Origin: Modicisalibacter sp033446685
GTDB lineage: Bacteria; Pseudomonadota; Gammaproteobacteria; Pseudomonadales; Halomonadaceae
Assembly: GCF_033446685.1 (NCBI RefSeq)
Contig: NZ_JAWQLY010000004.1
Location: forward strand, 1 to 64,000
DNA length: 64,000 nt
Reading direction: 5' to 3'
Shown: positions 28,007 through 36,305 of the stretch, in pieces
How positions within the stretch are numbered: the first letter of the stretch is position 1
How the letters are laid out: the number at the start of each line of letters is the position of its first letter
The notes under the pieces: generated by a model
What the model saw: only the letters and a program-made list of their open reading frames with translations
Told to the model about the DNA's origin: nothing
The model's database searches: none
Program-made: the position numbers and the translations under genes

Positions 28007-28711
28007 TCAGGCGCCGGCCTGGGAGGGGGTCTCGCTGCGCGCGGCGTAGCGTGTGGCGTGATCGACCAGCGCGCGGATCAGGCGTTGTTGCGGACGGTTG
28101 AAGATCAGGAACTCGGGATGCCACTGCACGCCGATCAGGAAATCGTGATGGTGGCTCTCGATGCCCTGGACCAGGCCGTCGCGATCGCGGGCGACGATAT
28201 CGATGCCATGGCCGGTGGCGTCGATGGCCTGGTGGTGCAGGCTGTTCACCTGGCACCAGTTGACGCGCAGGATGTCGTGCAGCCGGCTGCCCTCGATGAC
28301 GTCGACGGTCTTGCGCGGCAGCACCGTGCGGCGCGGCTTGATGTGTTCGTAGGTGGCATAGATGTCGCTGAGCAGGGTTCCGCCGAGAAACACGTTGATG
28401 ATCTGCGCGCCGCGACAGATGCCCAGTACCGGGCAGCCGTCCGGAACCAGCCGCGTGAGCAGCTCCAGTTCGAGCGTATCGCGCTCGGGATCCACGCGTA
28501 CGTCGAGCTGGACTTCGCCGCCGTAGAGCTGCGCGCCGATGTCGTCGCCGCCGCCTACGATCAGGCCGTCGAGACGGGTACCGTCGGGGCGCGCCGGGGA
28601 AAGTCGCACCGGCCGGCCGCCGGCGCGCCAGACCGCCAGGCAGTCGCAGTACCAGGCCAGCCGGCTCTTGTCATTCGAGGTGGTGATGCCGATCAGGGGT
28701 CTTCTCTTCAT
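28007..28711 (-). CDS. Class I glutamine amidotransferase-like hydrolase (PuuD type)
   Basis: This 234-aa protein belongs to the C26 gamma-glutamyl hydrolase/PuuD group. The nucleophile Cys is in LGICRGAQIINVFLGGTL near residue 102 and the catalytic His is in GVQWHPEF. It overlaps the amidoligase stop by 4 bp (ATGA), so they form a translationally coupled pair. It probably hydrolyses an isopeptide or gamma-glutamyl amide related to the product of the amidoligase (inference). No puuA or puuC is present, so putrescine degradation is not indicated. Confidence 0.87.
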   Translation of the reverse strand: MKRRPLIGITTSNDKSRLAWYCDCLAVWRAGGRPVRLSPARPDGTRLDGLIVGGGDDIGAQLYGGEVQLDVRVDPERDTLELELLTRLVPDGCPVLGICRGAQIINVFLGGTLLSDIYATYEHIKPRRTVLPRKTVDVIEGSRLHDILRVNWCQVNSLHHQAIDATGHGIDIVARDRDGLVQGIESHHHDFLIGVQWHPEFLIFNRPQQRLIRALVDHATRYAARSETPSQAGA

Positions 28712-29709
28712 GCGTCCTTCATCCATCCGCGCAGGCGATCCAGCCAGCGCATCATCGGTAGTCGATGGTGATGGGCGAGGTAGGCGCCGCCGCGTTCGGC
28801 GAGCAGCGCTTCATCGGCGGCCAGGCGCTCCACCTCGACCCAGCGGTTCCACTCCGCGACCACGCTCCAGTCGGGCTGCGCGAACTGGGCGTTGGGCAGC
28901 CGGTAATGGTAGGTCGGGCGTGGCTTGATACGTTCGTCGCCGAGCAACTGGGGCAACTCGTCGGGTTGCAGGAAGGCGAACAGCGGGAACAGGTCGAGTT
29001 CGCGGTTGCGCGACGGATTGGCTACGGCGTAGTCCTTGATCAGGGTCGCCAGATCGGGCCGGTAGCCCGGGTCGAGCACCTGCAGGGCATAGTCGCGAGG
29101 GAACGGATTGGCATGCGGCAGCACCTCGCGGGTGATGTCGATGTCGATCTCCTCGCGTAGCCACTCGGCGAGAATCATGTAGGCGCGCAGGTGGGCCAGC
29201 ACGCTGGCGGTATCGATGCCCGGCACTTCCGGGTTCAGGTGCAGGCCGAAGGCGTAGAGCAGGCTCTCGCGGGTATCGCGGGCGCCCTGCAGGCGCAGGG
29301 CGTCGAACAGCGAGTCAAGCTCGCCAAGCGACAGCCAGGGGATCGGCGGGCAGACGATCTCGGTGGGCACCACGCCGGACACGGCATCGCCGATCAGCGC
29401 CCGGGTGCGGTTGTGCAGTTCGGCGCGCAGGCGGTGCCATTCGGCGTCGCTGCTGCTCGCCTGGGTCTTTTCCAGCACCTTGTCGTCGGGATGGGCGTAT
29501 TTTGAGTCGAGTTCGACGGTGAAGTCGCCCCAGCGGGTGCCCTCGACCTTGAAGCGATGCGGGCTGAGCTGGTGGATGTCGCCACCGAAACGGTTCTGCA
29601 CCAGCGCGGCCGCCGCCGCCGGTGCGAGCGCCGCGAATTCGATTTCCACGCCGACACGGCGCAAATGCCCCTCTGTCGTGCGCGGTACGGGTGGCGCTTG
29701 GGGCTTCAT
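28708..29709 (-). CDS. Amidoligase family protein (Amidoligase_2)
   Basis: This 333-aa protein matches the Amidoligase_2 group of the COOH-NH2 ligase superfamily (glutamine-synthetase-like fold), which forms amide bonds using ATP. Visible features are RRVGVEIEFAAL near residue 19 with the acidic metal ligands, DFTVELDSKY, PTEIVCPPIPW, GLHLNPEVPGID with a His, and the long helical C-terminal part. GGAGG stands 6 bp before the ATG. Pairing with a GAT-type hydrolase is a known neighbourhood for this superfamily; the substrates are unknown. Confidence 0.82.
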   Translation of the reverse strand: MKPQAPPVPRTTEGHLRRVGVEIEFAALAPAAAAALVQNRFGGDIHQLSPHRFKVEGTRWGDFTVELDSKYAHPDDKVLEKTQASSSDAEWHRLRAELHNRTRALIGDAVSGVVPTEIVCPPIPWLSLGELDSLFDALRLQGARDTRESLLYAFGLHLNPEVPGIDTASVLAHLRAYMILAEWLREEIDIDITREVLPHANPFPRDYALQVLDPGYRPDLATLIKDYAVANPSRNRELDLFPLFAFLQPDELPQLLGDERIKPRPTYHYRLPNAQFAQPDWSVVAEWNRWVEVERLAADEALLAERGGAYLAHHHRLPMMRWLDRLRGWMKDA

Positions 29710-29822
29710 GGCGACCCTCCTGCTGCGATGCGCGAAAACCACCATTGCAACGGCTTGCCGAAGTGCTGGCAAGCCCCGAGCGGTAAAATACCGTGGCTGC
29801 TAACGAGTCACCGTGTGTCTGC

Positions 29823-31382
29823 CTAACCGGGGCGCTCGACAAGCGCCAGCCCCTGGCGGACATGCTCGGCCAGCCCCAGGCCGGCCTCATGCATGGTCAG
29901 GTAGGTCTGGTTGGCACCGGCGCGGCGAATCGCCTCGGCTTCGTCCTCGTAGAGACTATGGGCGACGATCGCCCCTTTGAAGCCATGCTGGCGCAACTGT
30001 CGGGTGGCGAAGATCTTCGACTCGGCGTCGGGCAGGGTGAGCACCGCCACCTCGACGGTATCGAGCGCGAGGCTGTGCCAGAAGCCGATATCCTCGCCAT
30101 CAGCGTAGACCACGTGGCGGCCGGCATGGCTGTGACGCTCGACCCGGCTGGGGTCGGCGTCGATGCCGATGAGGCGCGTCTGGTCCTCGCGCAGGCGATC
30201 GTAGGCGGCGGTGCCGGTGCGGCCCATGCCCAGGATCAGCACGCGGGCATCGCCCAGCGAGGCGGGTTGCTCGTCGGGGTGCCAGGTACGCGTCTCGAAG
30301 CGCAGCAACCATGGCTCGAGGCGGGCGAATAACTCATGGGCATTGCGCTGCAGCGGCGCGGCGATCAAGAACGACAGCGCCACGGCCAGCGCCAGGCCGA
30401 CCAGCGCATCGGGCACCAGCGCCGCGGCGACGATCAGCCCGAATTCGCTGTAGCTGGTCAGGCTGACGGCGGCCTGAAAGGCGTTGCGCGCGCGCAGCCG
30501 AAACAGGATCAACAGGAAGAAGAACAGCGCCGCCTTGAGCGGCAGCAGTGCGGTGAACGCCACCGCGAAGCCCAGTGCCTGCCAGTCGGGCAGCCCCGAC
30601 ATGCCGATCTTGAGAAAGAAGCCGACCAGGAACAGCTCCTTGAGCCCCCACAGCGACTTGCCCAGTTCCTGGGCGCGCGGATGACCCGCGACCAGAGCGC
30701 CCAGCACCAGCGCGCCGACCTCGCCGGACAGCCCCAGCGCGGAGAAACCGGCCCCGCCGACCACCACCGCCAGCACCAGCCCCATCAGCAGCAACAGCTC
30801 GTCGTGGCCACTGACATCGATCAGCCAATGGAAAAGCGGTCTCAGCAGCGGCAGGCCGAACAGCAGCAACGCCCAGGGCGAGGGCACCTGGCCGGTCGAG
30901 AAGGCCAGCACGAACAGCGCTATCAGGTCCTGGATGATCAGGATGCCGATCGCCACGCGGCCGTGAAAGGCGCGCAATTCGCGGCGCGACTCGAGGCTCT
31001 TGGCCGACAGCACGGTGCTCGAGAACGCCAGGGCGACGGCCAGCAGCACGGCCGACCCCCAGGCGATGCCGCCCAGCCAGTGCAGGCCCGGCGCGAAAAC
31101 GCCCACGGTGACGACGAAATGCACCAGCCCGCCGCCGATCACCTCGGGCTGGGCGAGGCTCTTGAGCTTGAGCTTCAGGCCGACCGTGAACAGCAGCAAC
31201 AGCACGCCGAGATGCGCGACGTGATCGAGCACCGCCGGGGTCGAGGCCGGCAACGACAATTGATTGCCCAGCGGGTTGATCAGAAAGCCCGCCGCCAGGA
31301 AGCCGATCAACGCCGGCAGGCCGCAGCGCCGCGCCACCAGGCCCAGCACGAAGGCGAACGACAGACAAATGACTTCCAGCAT
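29823..31382 (-). CDS. CPA2 monovalent cation:proton antiporter with TrkA-N domain (Kef-like)
   Basis: This 519-aa protein has about 12 hydrophobic helices of the Na+/H+ exchanger (CPA2) fold, followed from about residue 400 by a cytoplasmic Rossmann domain with VLILGMGRTGTAAYDRL, which in KefB/KefC binds NAD(H) and regulates flux. No terminal TrkA-C domain follows. It likely exchanges K+ or Na+ for H+ at the inner membrane. The ATG with GGAG upstream was chosen because the extra upstream codons are not hydrophobic and not family-like. It is divergent to the creatininase-family gene. Confidence 0.88.
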   Translation of the reverse strand: MLEVICLSFAFVLGLVARRCGLPALIGFLAAGFLINPLGNQLSLPASTPAVLDHVAHLGVLLLLFTVGLKLKLKSLAQPEVIGGGLVHFVVTVGVFAPGLHWLGGIAWGSAVLLAVALAFSSTVLSAKSLESRRELRAFHGRVAIGILIIQDLIALFVLAFSTGQVPSPWALLLFGLPLLRPLFHWLIDVSGHDELLLLMGLVLAVVVGGAGFSALGLSGEVGALVLGALVAGHPRAQELGKSLWGLKELFLVGFFLKIGMSGLPDWQALGFAVAFTALLPLKAALFFFLLILFRLRARNAFQAAVSLTSYSEFGLIVAAALVPDALVGLALAVALSFLIAAPLQRNAHELFARLEPWLLRFETRTWHPDEQPASLGDARVLILGMGRTGTAAYDRLREDQTRLIGIDADPSRVERHSHAGRHVVYADGEDIGFWHSLALDTVEVAVLTLPDAESKIFATRQLRQHGFKGAIVAHSLYEDEAEAIRRAGANQTYLTMHEAGLGLAEHVRQGLALVERPG

Positions 31383-31519
31383 GGCAGGCTCCGGCAAGAA
31401 CTGGCGGCAAGGGTTGGCGAATCCGCGCCGCCGAGCTGGCGACGCGCTGTGGCCTATCGTGACATAGTGAGGATGACAATCCGCCAACCTCGACTCAATT
31501 TCGACCATGAGGAAGCGCC

Positions 31520-32350
31520 ATGAGCGATAGTCGCCGGGGCTGCGACTGGCAGGATCTGACCAGCCGCGAGCTGGCCGAACGCGTCGCCGCCGATAGTGTC
31601 GCCGAGAGCGTCGCCGTGCTGCCCCTGGCGGCGATCGAGCAGCATGGCGCTCATCTGCCGCTGTCCACCGACCTGGATATCGGCCAGGGGCTGCTCGCCG
31701 CCGCGCGCGAGCGCCTGCCCGACGGCTTTCCGCTGTTGGTGCTGCCCGCGCTCGCCGTGGGCGCCAGCGACGAACACACGGCGTTCCCCGGTACGCTCAG
31801 CCTGCCGCCCGAGATCGCCATCGCGGTGATCGAAGCGCACGGCGACGCCCTGGCGCGCGCCGGAGTGCGGCGCCTGGTGCTGTTCAACAGTCACGGCGGC
31901 AACAAGGCGGTGATGGACCTGGCGGCGCTCAAGCTGCGTCGCCGCTGGGGCATGCTGGTGGTCAAGGCGCACTACACGCGCTTTGCCCCGACGGCCGAAG
32001 GGCTGCCGGCCGAGGAGTTGCGCCACGGCCTGCATGGCGGCGCGCTGGAAACGGCGCTGATGCTGCACCTGGCGCCGCACAAGGTGCGCCGCGAGGCGCT
32101 GACGCATCCACCGTCGCGCGGCGAGGCGATGGCCGGGCGCGACGAGCTGCTCGGCCCCGAGGGTGAGGCGGCGTTCGCCTGGATGGCCGAGGACCTGCAT
32201 CCCGGCGGGGTGGTGGGCAACGCCCGGCTCGCCGACGCCGCGCTCGGCGAACGGCTGGTTAACCATTACGCCGAACGACTGGCGCGCTTGCTCGGCGAGA
32301 CCCGAGCGCTCGATATCGACGACTTTCAGGCCCGGCGCGATCCCGGCTGA
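31520..32350 (+). CDS. Creatininase-family amidohydrolase
   Basis: This 276-aa metal-dependent hydrolase shows the creatininase ligands AIEQHGAHLPLSTDLDI (Glu, His, Asp) near residue 37, NSHGGNKAV and HGGALETALML. Family members cleave creatinine, mycofactocin precursor (MftE) or, in archaea, the formamide of a GTP-derived pyrimidine (ArfB). Because a GTP cyclohydrolase II homologue and a RibD reductase domain follow immediately, an ArfB-like role on a pyrimidine intermediate fits better than creatinine metabolism (inference). Its 3' end overlaps the convergent cyclohydrolase gene by 25 bp. AGGAAG precedes the ATG. Confidence 0.82.
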   Translation: MSDSRRGCDWQDLTSRELAERVAADSVAESVAVLPLAAIEQHGAHLPLSTDLDIGQGLLAAARERLPDGFPLLVLPALAVGASDEHTAFPGTLSLPPEIAIAVIEAHGDALARAGVRRLVLFNSHGGNKAVMDLAALKLRRRWGMLVVKAHYTRFAPTAEGLPAEELRHGLHGGALETALMLHLAPHKVRREALTHPPSRGEAMAGRDELLGPEGEAAFAWMAEDLHPGGVVGNARLADAALGERLVNHYAERLARLLGETRALDIDDFQARRDPG

Positions 32351-33516
32351 TCGATGCCCACTTCATTGCGGGAGTCGTCGAGAGCGTCGTTGGGCTCAGT
32401 GCCGAGAGCGCCGCTCATCAGCTCGTCGAGCAGGTGCCCGGCCCGGCTCGCCTTGGCGCTCAGGTAGCGGTGATTCTCGTCGGTGAGCCGACCGTAGAGC
32501 GCCTGGCGGTCGGCGACATCGATACCGCCCTCGATCAGCGCGGCGATCTTCACCGGGTTGTTGGTGAGCAACTGCACGCGGTGGATCTTCAGTGCGGCGA
32601 GCATGTCGACGGCGATCCCGTAGCGGCGTTCGTCCTCGCCGAAGCCCAGCACCTGGTCGGCGTCCAGCGTGTCGAGCCCTTCGTCCTGCAGGCTGTAGGC
32701 GCGTAGCTTGTTGGCCAGGCCGATGCCGCGTCCCTCCTGGGCGAGATACAGCAGCACACCGCCGCCCAGGGCCTGGATCTCGGCAACGGCGTTGCGCAGC
32801 TGTTCGCCGCAGTCGCAGCGCAGGCTGCCGAACAGGTCGCCGGTCAGGCAGGCCGAGTGCAGGCGCAGCGGCACGGTCGCCGGCCAGCGTGCGGTATCGC
32901 CGATCACGATCGCCAGATGCTCGCGCAGGCCATCCGGCTCGCGAAACAGGATGAAGCGGCTTTCGGGCGCCTCGGCGAGCGGGATGCGCGCCTCGCTGAC
33001 CCGTTTGAGCATACCGTTGGCGTTCTCGAAACAGCGCGCCGCATCGGCGGCATCGATGGCCAGTAGCGTGCCGTCGCCGACCAGGGCATGGATCGAATCT
33101 TCGGCATGCGGTGCGACCCGTGCGGTCAGCGCGGCGGGGATCAGCAGCGCGCGACGCATCAGCGTCAGGGCGGCGTGGTCGGTGCGGCTGGCGGCGACCG
33201 GCGCCGGGCAGGGCATCGAACAGGGCGCCGCCCCGCGCCGGCCGAACGCCAGGGCGTTGAGCCGGGCGAGATCGTCGAGTTCGCGGGGCGCGAGCGGCAG
33301 GCGTGCGCTCTCGGCACTTATTTGACGGCCGAGCAGCGCCAGGCGATGGCGGCTCAGCACCAGCCCCGGCTCGCTGCCGGCGCTCGTCACCAAGCGCTCG
33401 AGGGTATGATCGTCGAGGCTCTCGAGTGGCTGGACGAGCACCGATTCCTTGGCGTCGCGCAGAAGTACCGGCAGTCCCCGGCGGATATCGAATAAGGCGC
33501 GTTCGACCTGATGCAT
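32326..33516 (-). CDS. GTP cyclohydrolase II homologue with N-terminal extension
   Basis: This 396-aa protein carries a C-terminal RibA domain from about residue 200. It has the zinc site HSACLTGDLFGSLRCDCG, QEGRGIGLANKLRAYSLQDEG, ERRYGIAVDML and LLTNNPVK. The enzyme converts GTP to 2,5-diamino-6-ribosylamino-4(3H)-pyrimidinone 5'-phosphate plus formate. The usual Glu of HSECLTGD is Ala here. The first 190 residues are not a RibB (DHBP synthase) domain and are unassigned. Its setting among pterin- and glycosyl-type genes and away from ribBDEH suggests a dedicated secondary pathway. Confidence 0.85.
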   Translation of the reverse strand: MHQVERALFDIRRGLPVLLRDAKESVLVQPLESLDDHTLERLVTSAGSEPGLVLSRHRLALLGRQISAESARLPLAPRELDDLARLNALAFGRRGAAPCSMPCPAPVAASRTDHAALTLMRRALLIPAALTARVAPHAEDSIHALVGDGTLLAIDAADAARCFENANGMLKRVSEARIPLAEAPESRFILFREPDGLREHLAIVIGDTARWPATVPLRLHSACLTGDLFGSLRCDCGEQLRNAVAEIQALGGGVLLYLAQEGRGIGLANKLRAYSLQDEGLDTLDADQVLGFGEDERRYGIAVDMLAALKIHRVQLLTNNPVKIAALIEGGIDVADRQALYGRLTDENHRYLSAKASRAGHLLDELMSGALGTEPNDALDDSRNEVGIDQPGSRRA

Positions 33517-33597
33517 GAGCGTCTCCTTGTCACGGCGGGGTTGCCCCGTTACCGCGCGCTGCGCATGATGAATCGCGATACGCCTTCCGGAGAAGAC

Positions 33598-34476
33598 ATG
33601 AGCGACTCGTATGTCGACGAGGCATGGCAGTGCATTCGCCAGGCGCTCGATGAAGATTGGTCAATCGCGACCGCCGCGACGCTGACTAGCGGCTCGCTGT
33701 CGCTGCGGGTCGTGCGGGGCGGCGCCTGGCAGCAAGTCGGGCAAAACGTCGGGCGGGACGTCTGCGAAAGCGCCGACGCGCTGCCCGCCGCTTGCCGCGA
33801 CCTGCTCGACTGCCTGCTGCCGCTGGTGGCGCGACGCGGCGGGCTGGCGATCGCCCAGCTCGGCCAGAGCCTCGACGGGCGCATCGCCACCGATAGCGGC
33901 GCCTCGCACTACATCAACGGCCTCGCCAGTCGCGTCCATCTGCATCGTCTGCGCTCGCTGGTCGACGGCGTGCTGGTCGGCGCCGGTACCGTCGCCGCCG
34001 ACGATCCGCAACTCAGCGTGCGTCACGTGATGGGCCGCAATCCCTGCCGGGTGGTGTTCGACCCGCGCGGACGGCTCGACTCCGGGCATCGCGTCTTCCA
34101 GTCCGGCGAGGCGCCCACACTGCACCTGGTCGGCCATGGCGCGCCCGTCCTGAGGGGCGTCGGCGGCCACGTCGAACGTCTCGAACTGCCCGCCGGCGCG
34201 CAGGGCGTCACGCCCCGGGCGATTCTGGAGGCACTGGCCGAACGCGGCCTCGCGCGCGTGCTGGTCGAGGGTGGCGGGGTGACCGTGTCGCGCTTCGTCG
34301 AGGCCGACGTGCTGCACCGTCTGCACCTGCTGGTGGCGCCGCTGCTGATCGGTTCCGGGCGTCCCGGGTTGCGATTGCCGCCGATCGACAGCCTCGACCA
34401 GGCGCGTCGGCCGCCGTCGCGCTGTTTTCCCCTCGGCGACGACACGTTGTTCGACCTGCGCCTGCTCGATGCCTGA
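33598..34476 (+). CDS. RibD C-terminal reductase domain protein
   Basis: This 292-aa protein has a RibD_C/dihydrofolate-reductase-like domain from about residue 85. Conserved segments are AQLGQSLDGRIATDSG, LRSLVDGVLVGAGTVAADDP, RVLVEGGGVTVSRF and LLVAPLLIGSG. In riboflavin synthesis this domain reduces the ribosylamino side chain of the pyrimidine with NADPH. The zinc deaminase domain of full RibD is absent and replaced by an 80-aa segment of unknown type. It is divergent from the GTP cyclohydrolase homologue (82 bp apart), consistent with consecutive steps. GGAG stands 7 bp before the ATG. Confidence 0.85.
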   Translation: MSDSYVDEAWQCIRQALDEDWSIATAATLTSGSLSLRVVRGGAWQQVGQNVGRDVCESADALPAACRDLLDCLLPLVARRGGLAIAQLGQSLDGRIATDSGASHYINGLASRVHLHRLRSLVDGVLVGAGTVAADDPQLSVRHVMGRNPCRVVFDPRGRLDSGHRVFQSGEAPTLHLVGHGAPVLRGVGGHVERLELPAGAQGVTPRAILEALAERGLARVLVEGGGVTVSRFVEADVLHRLHLLVAPLLIGSGRPGLRLPPIDSLDQARRPPSRCFPLGDDTLFDLRLLDA

Positions 34477-35433
34477 GCGATGGCGACTGCGCAACAGGAA
34501 CACGCCGCCGGGTAGACTCGAGACCAGCACCAGCACGCCGTAGGCCATCGAGATCGCCACGCCCTGTTCGGCGGGCAGCCCGACGCCGCTCCAGACCAGC
34601 GCCGCGGCACCCTCGCGCAGTCCCCAGCCGGCCACCGACAGCGGCAGGGCCATCGCCATCAGCACCGGCGGAATCAATACCAGCAAGGTAGTGAGCGCGA
34701 TGTCGGCGCCGATCGCCCGGGCCGCGCAGACATACACGGCGATGTAACTGGCCACCACCAGCAGCGAGGCGAGCAACTGGCGTGGCCAGACTCGGGCGTC
34801 GGTCAAGGTGCGGGCCAGATCCCGAGCCAGTCCACGGGTCAGCGCCTGCGACAGCCGCTTGGCGGCGTGCGATGGGCGTCGGTTCAGCCAGGCGAGCGCG
34901 AGTGCCGCGCCGGACACGATGACCGCCAGCGTCGCCCAGCCCAGCGCATCGACCGACTCGAGTGCCGCCAGGGCGGCGTGGCCGGCCTGGCTCAGCGGCG
35001 CGTGCCAGAGCGGCGTGGACAGCGCCAGCAGGGCGACCGGCCATAGCACCAGCTGGCCCGAGACGCGTTCGATGATCACCGAGCGGATCGCCGGGCCGCG
35101 CGCGCCGCTGGCGTCGGCATGGCGCCAGGCGCGGGTCACGTCGCCCATCACGCCGCCGGGCAGCAACTGGTTGAGAAAGGTAGCCAGGTAGTAATCGCCG
35201 AAGGCCGCGCGGCGTGACAGCGGCACGTCCAGCAGGCGAGCGGTGAACCGCCAGCGCCACGCCGAAACCGCGACCTGCGGCAACGTCAGCAGCAGCGCGA
35301 CGAGTGCCCAGCCGGGCGCCAGGCCCTCGATCTCTGCTGCAATCGCCGCAACATCCAGCCAGGCCAGCAGCCCGGCGAACAGCCCCAGGCTGATCGCCAG
35401 CCGCAGCAGGGCGGGAAATGCCGGGCGCTTCAC
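33661..35433 (-). CDS. LPG-synthase-like (UPF0104) membrane protein with long antisense tail
   Basis: The first ~320 residues form a typical lysylphosphatidylglycerol synthase transmembrane region (UPF0104/AglD): about eight hydrophobic helices with the conserved FLNQLLPGGVMGDVTRAWR near residue 87 and LPLSVAGWGLREGAAAL near 265. The frame then runs another ~270 codons with no stop, exactly antisense to the RibD-domain gene, in low-complexity Q/R/H/A-rich sequence. The family normally ends where this tail begins, so either the native stop was lost or the gene truly overlaps by 816 bp. The GTG start overlaps the methyltransferase stop. Role: unknown, possibly lipid-linked transfer or flipping. 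Confidence 0.7.
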   Translation of the reverse strand: MKRPAFPALLRLAISLGLFAGLLAWLDVAAIAAEIEGLAPGWALVALLLTLPQVAVSAWRWRFTARLLDVPLSRRAAFGDYYLATFLNQLLPGGVMGDVTRAWRHADASGARGPAIRSVIIERVSGQLVLWPVALLALSTPLWHAPLSQAGHAALAALESVDALGWATLAVIVSGAALALAWLNRRPSHAAKRLSQALTRGLARDLARTLTDARVWPRQLLASLLVVASYIAVYVCAARAIGADIALTTLLVLIPPVLMAMALPLSVAGWGLREGAAALVWSGVGLPAEQGVAISMAYGVLVLVSSLPGGVFLLRSRHRSGIEQAQVEQRVVAEGKTARRRPTRLVEAVDRRQSQPGTPGTDQQRRHQQVQTVQHVGLDEARHGHPATLDQHAREAAFGQCLQNRPGRDALRAGGQFETFDVAADAPQDGRAMADQVQCGRLAGLEDAMPGVEPSARVEHHPAGIAAHHVTHAELRIVGGDGTGADQHAVDQRAQTMQMDATGEAVDVVRGAAIGGDAPVEALAELGDRQPAASRHQRQQAVEQVAASGGQRVGAFADVPPDVLPDLLPGAAPHDPQRQRAASQRRGGRD

Positions 35434-36305
35434 GATTGCGCCTCGCCGGGTTCGGCAAACAGGTCGATGTGGTCAATCTCGATGCCCAGCTCGCCGGCTT
35501 CCAGCGCCGCGTGGCGCTCTTCCAGCCAGGCGTCCGCCCGTTCGCGGTCATCCGGGTATTGCTCGTGGAGCGTATCGCCCCAGCCGGCGAGCAGGGCACT
35601 GCCGAGGGTGCGGCTTTCGACACGGCCGGGCGGCAGCCGCCACGGGCTGGCGGCGCTGCTCACCGCATAGCCGTGGGCGGCGAACGCTTCGCTTAGTGCT
35701 GCTGGCGCGTCGCCGCCGAGTGCCGGGCCGAAGCCCTTGTCGCGACGCTGATGGGCGATGACGCCGTCCCGCGCCCAGCGATCCTCGCCATCCTCGCGGC
35801 GTTGTCCCCGGGAATCGATGAAGGCCCAGTCGCCGGTGACGCTGAGCGTGAACAGCGCGGCGAGCCGACGCTCGGCGCAGGCGCGGACGAGCCGCTCGGC
35901 CCAATCGCAGGAGACCAGGTCGAACAGCGCCGAGGCGCAGACCAGGTCGGCGCCGTCGAGCAGCGCCGGGGACAGGGGCGTCAGCGGCTGGCGATCGCAG
36001 CTCCATTCTGTCGCTCGGCCATCCTCGTCGACGAGCCGGCCCAGGCGCGATCCGGCCTGGGCCAGCAGGGCGGGGTCGTGATCGACCAATCGCCAGCGCT
36101 GGGGGCCGGGCAGCCGCTCGGCCAAGTACGCCGGGTTGCTGGCAGTGCCGCAGCCCAGATCGACCAGCGACAGGGGGTCGCCGTCACGCCTGCGGCGGCG
36201 CAGCCAGTCGCTGGCGTGGCCGGTCAACCGCGGGCTGCGTGCCTGATGATCGGCGCGTTCGCGCAGGCTCAGCCAGCCGGCCGCAAAGCGCCCCTCGTCG
36301 CTCAT
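35430..36305 (-). CDS. SAM-dependent class I methyltransferase
   Basis: This 291-aa protein has the Rossmann-like motif I LVDLGCGTASNPAYLAERL near residue 47, motif II RLVDHDPALLAQA and a later acidic DLVCASALFDLVS. It should methylate a small molecule; the substrate is unknown. It is coupled to its neighbours on both sides by ATGA and GTGA overlaps, placing it firmly in the operon dehydrogenase-PTPS-glycosyltransferase-methyltransferase-membrane protein. Confidence 0.83.
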   Translation of the reverse strand: MSDEGRFAAGWLSLRERADHQARSPRLTGHASDWLRRRRRDGDPLSLVDLGCGTASNPAYLAERLPGPQRWRLVDHDPALLAQAGSRLGRLVDEDGRATEWSCDRQPLTPLSPALLDGADLVCASALFDLVSCDWAERLVRACAERRLAALFTLSVTGDWAFIDSRGQRREDGEDRWARDGVIAHQRRDKGFGPALGGDAPAALSEAFAAHGYAVSSAASPWRLPPGRVESRTLGSALLAGWGDTLHEQYPDDRERADAWLEERHAALEAGELGIEIDHIDLFAEPGEAQS

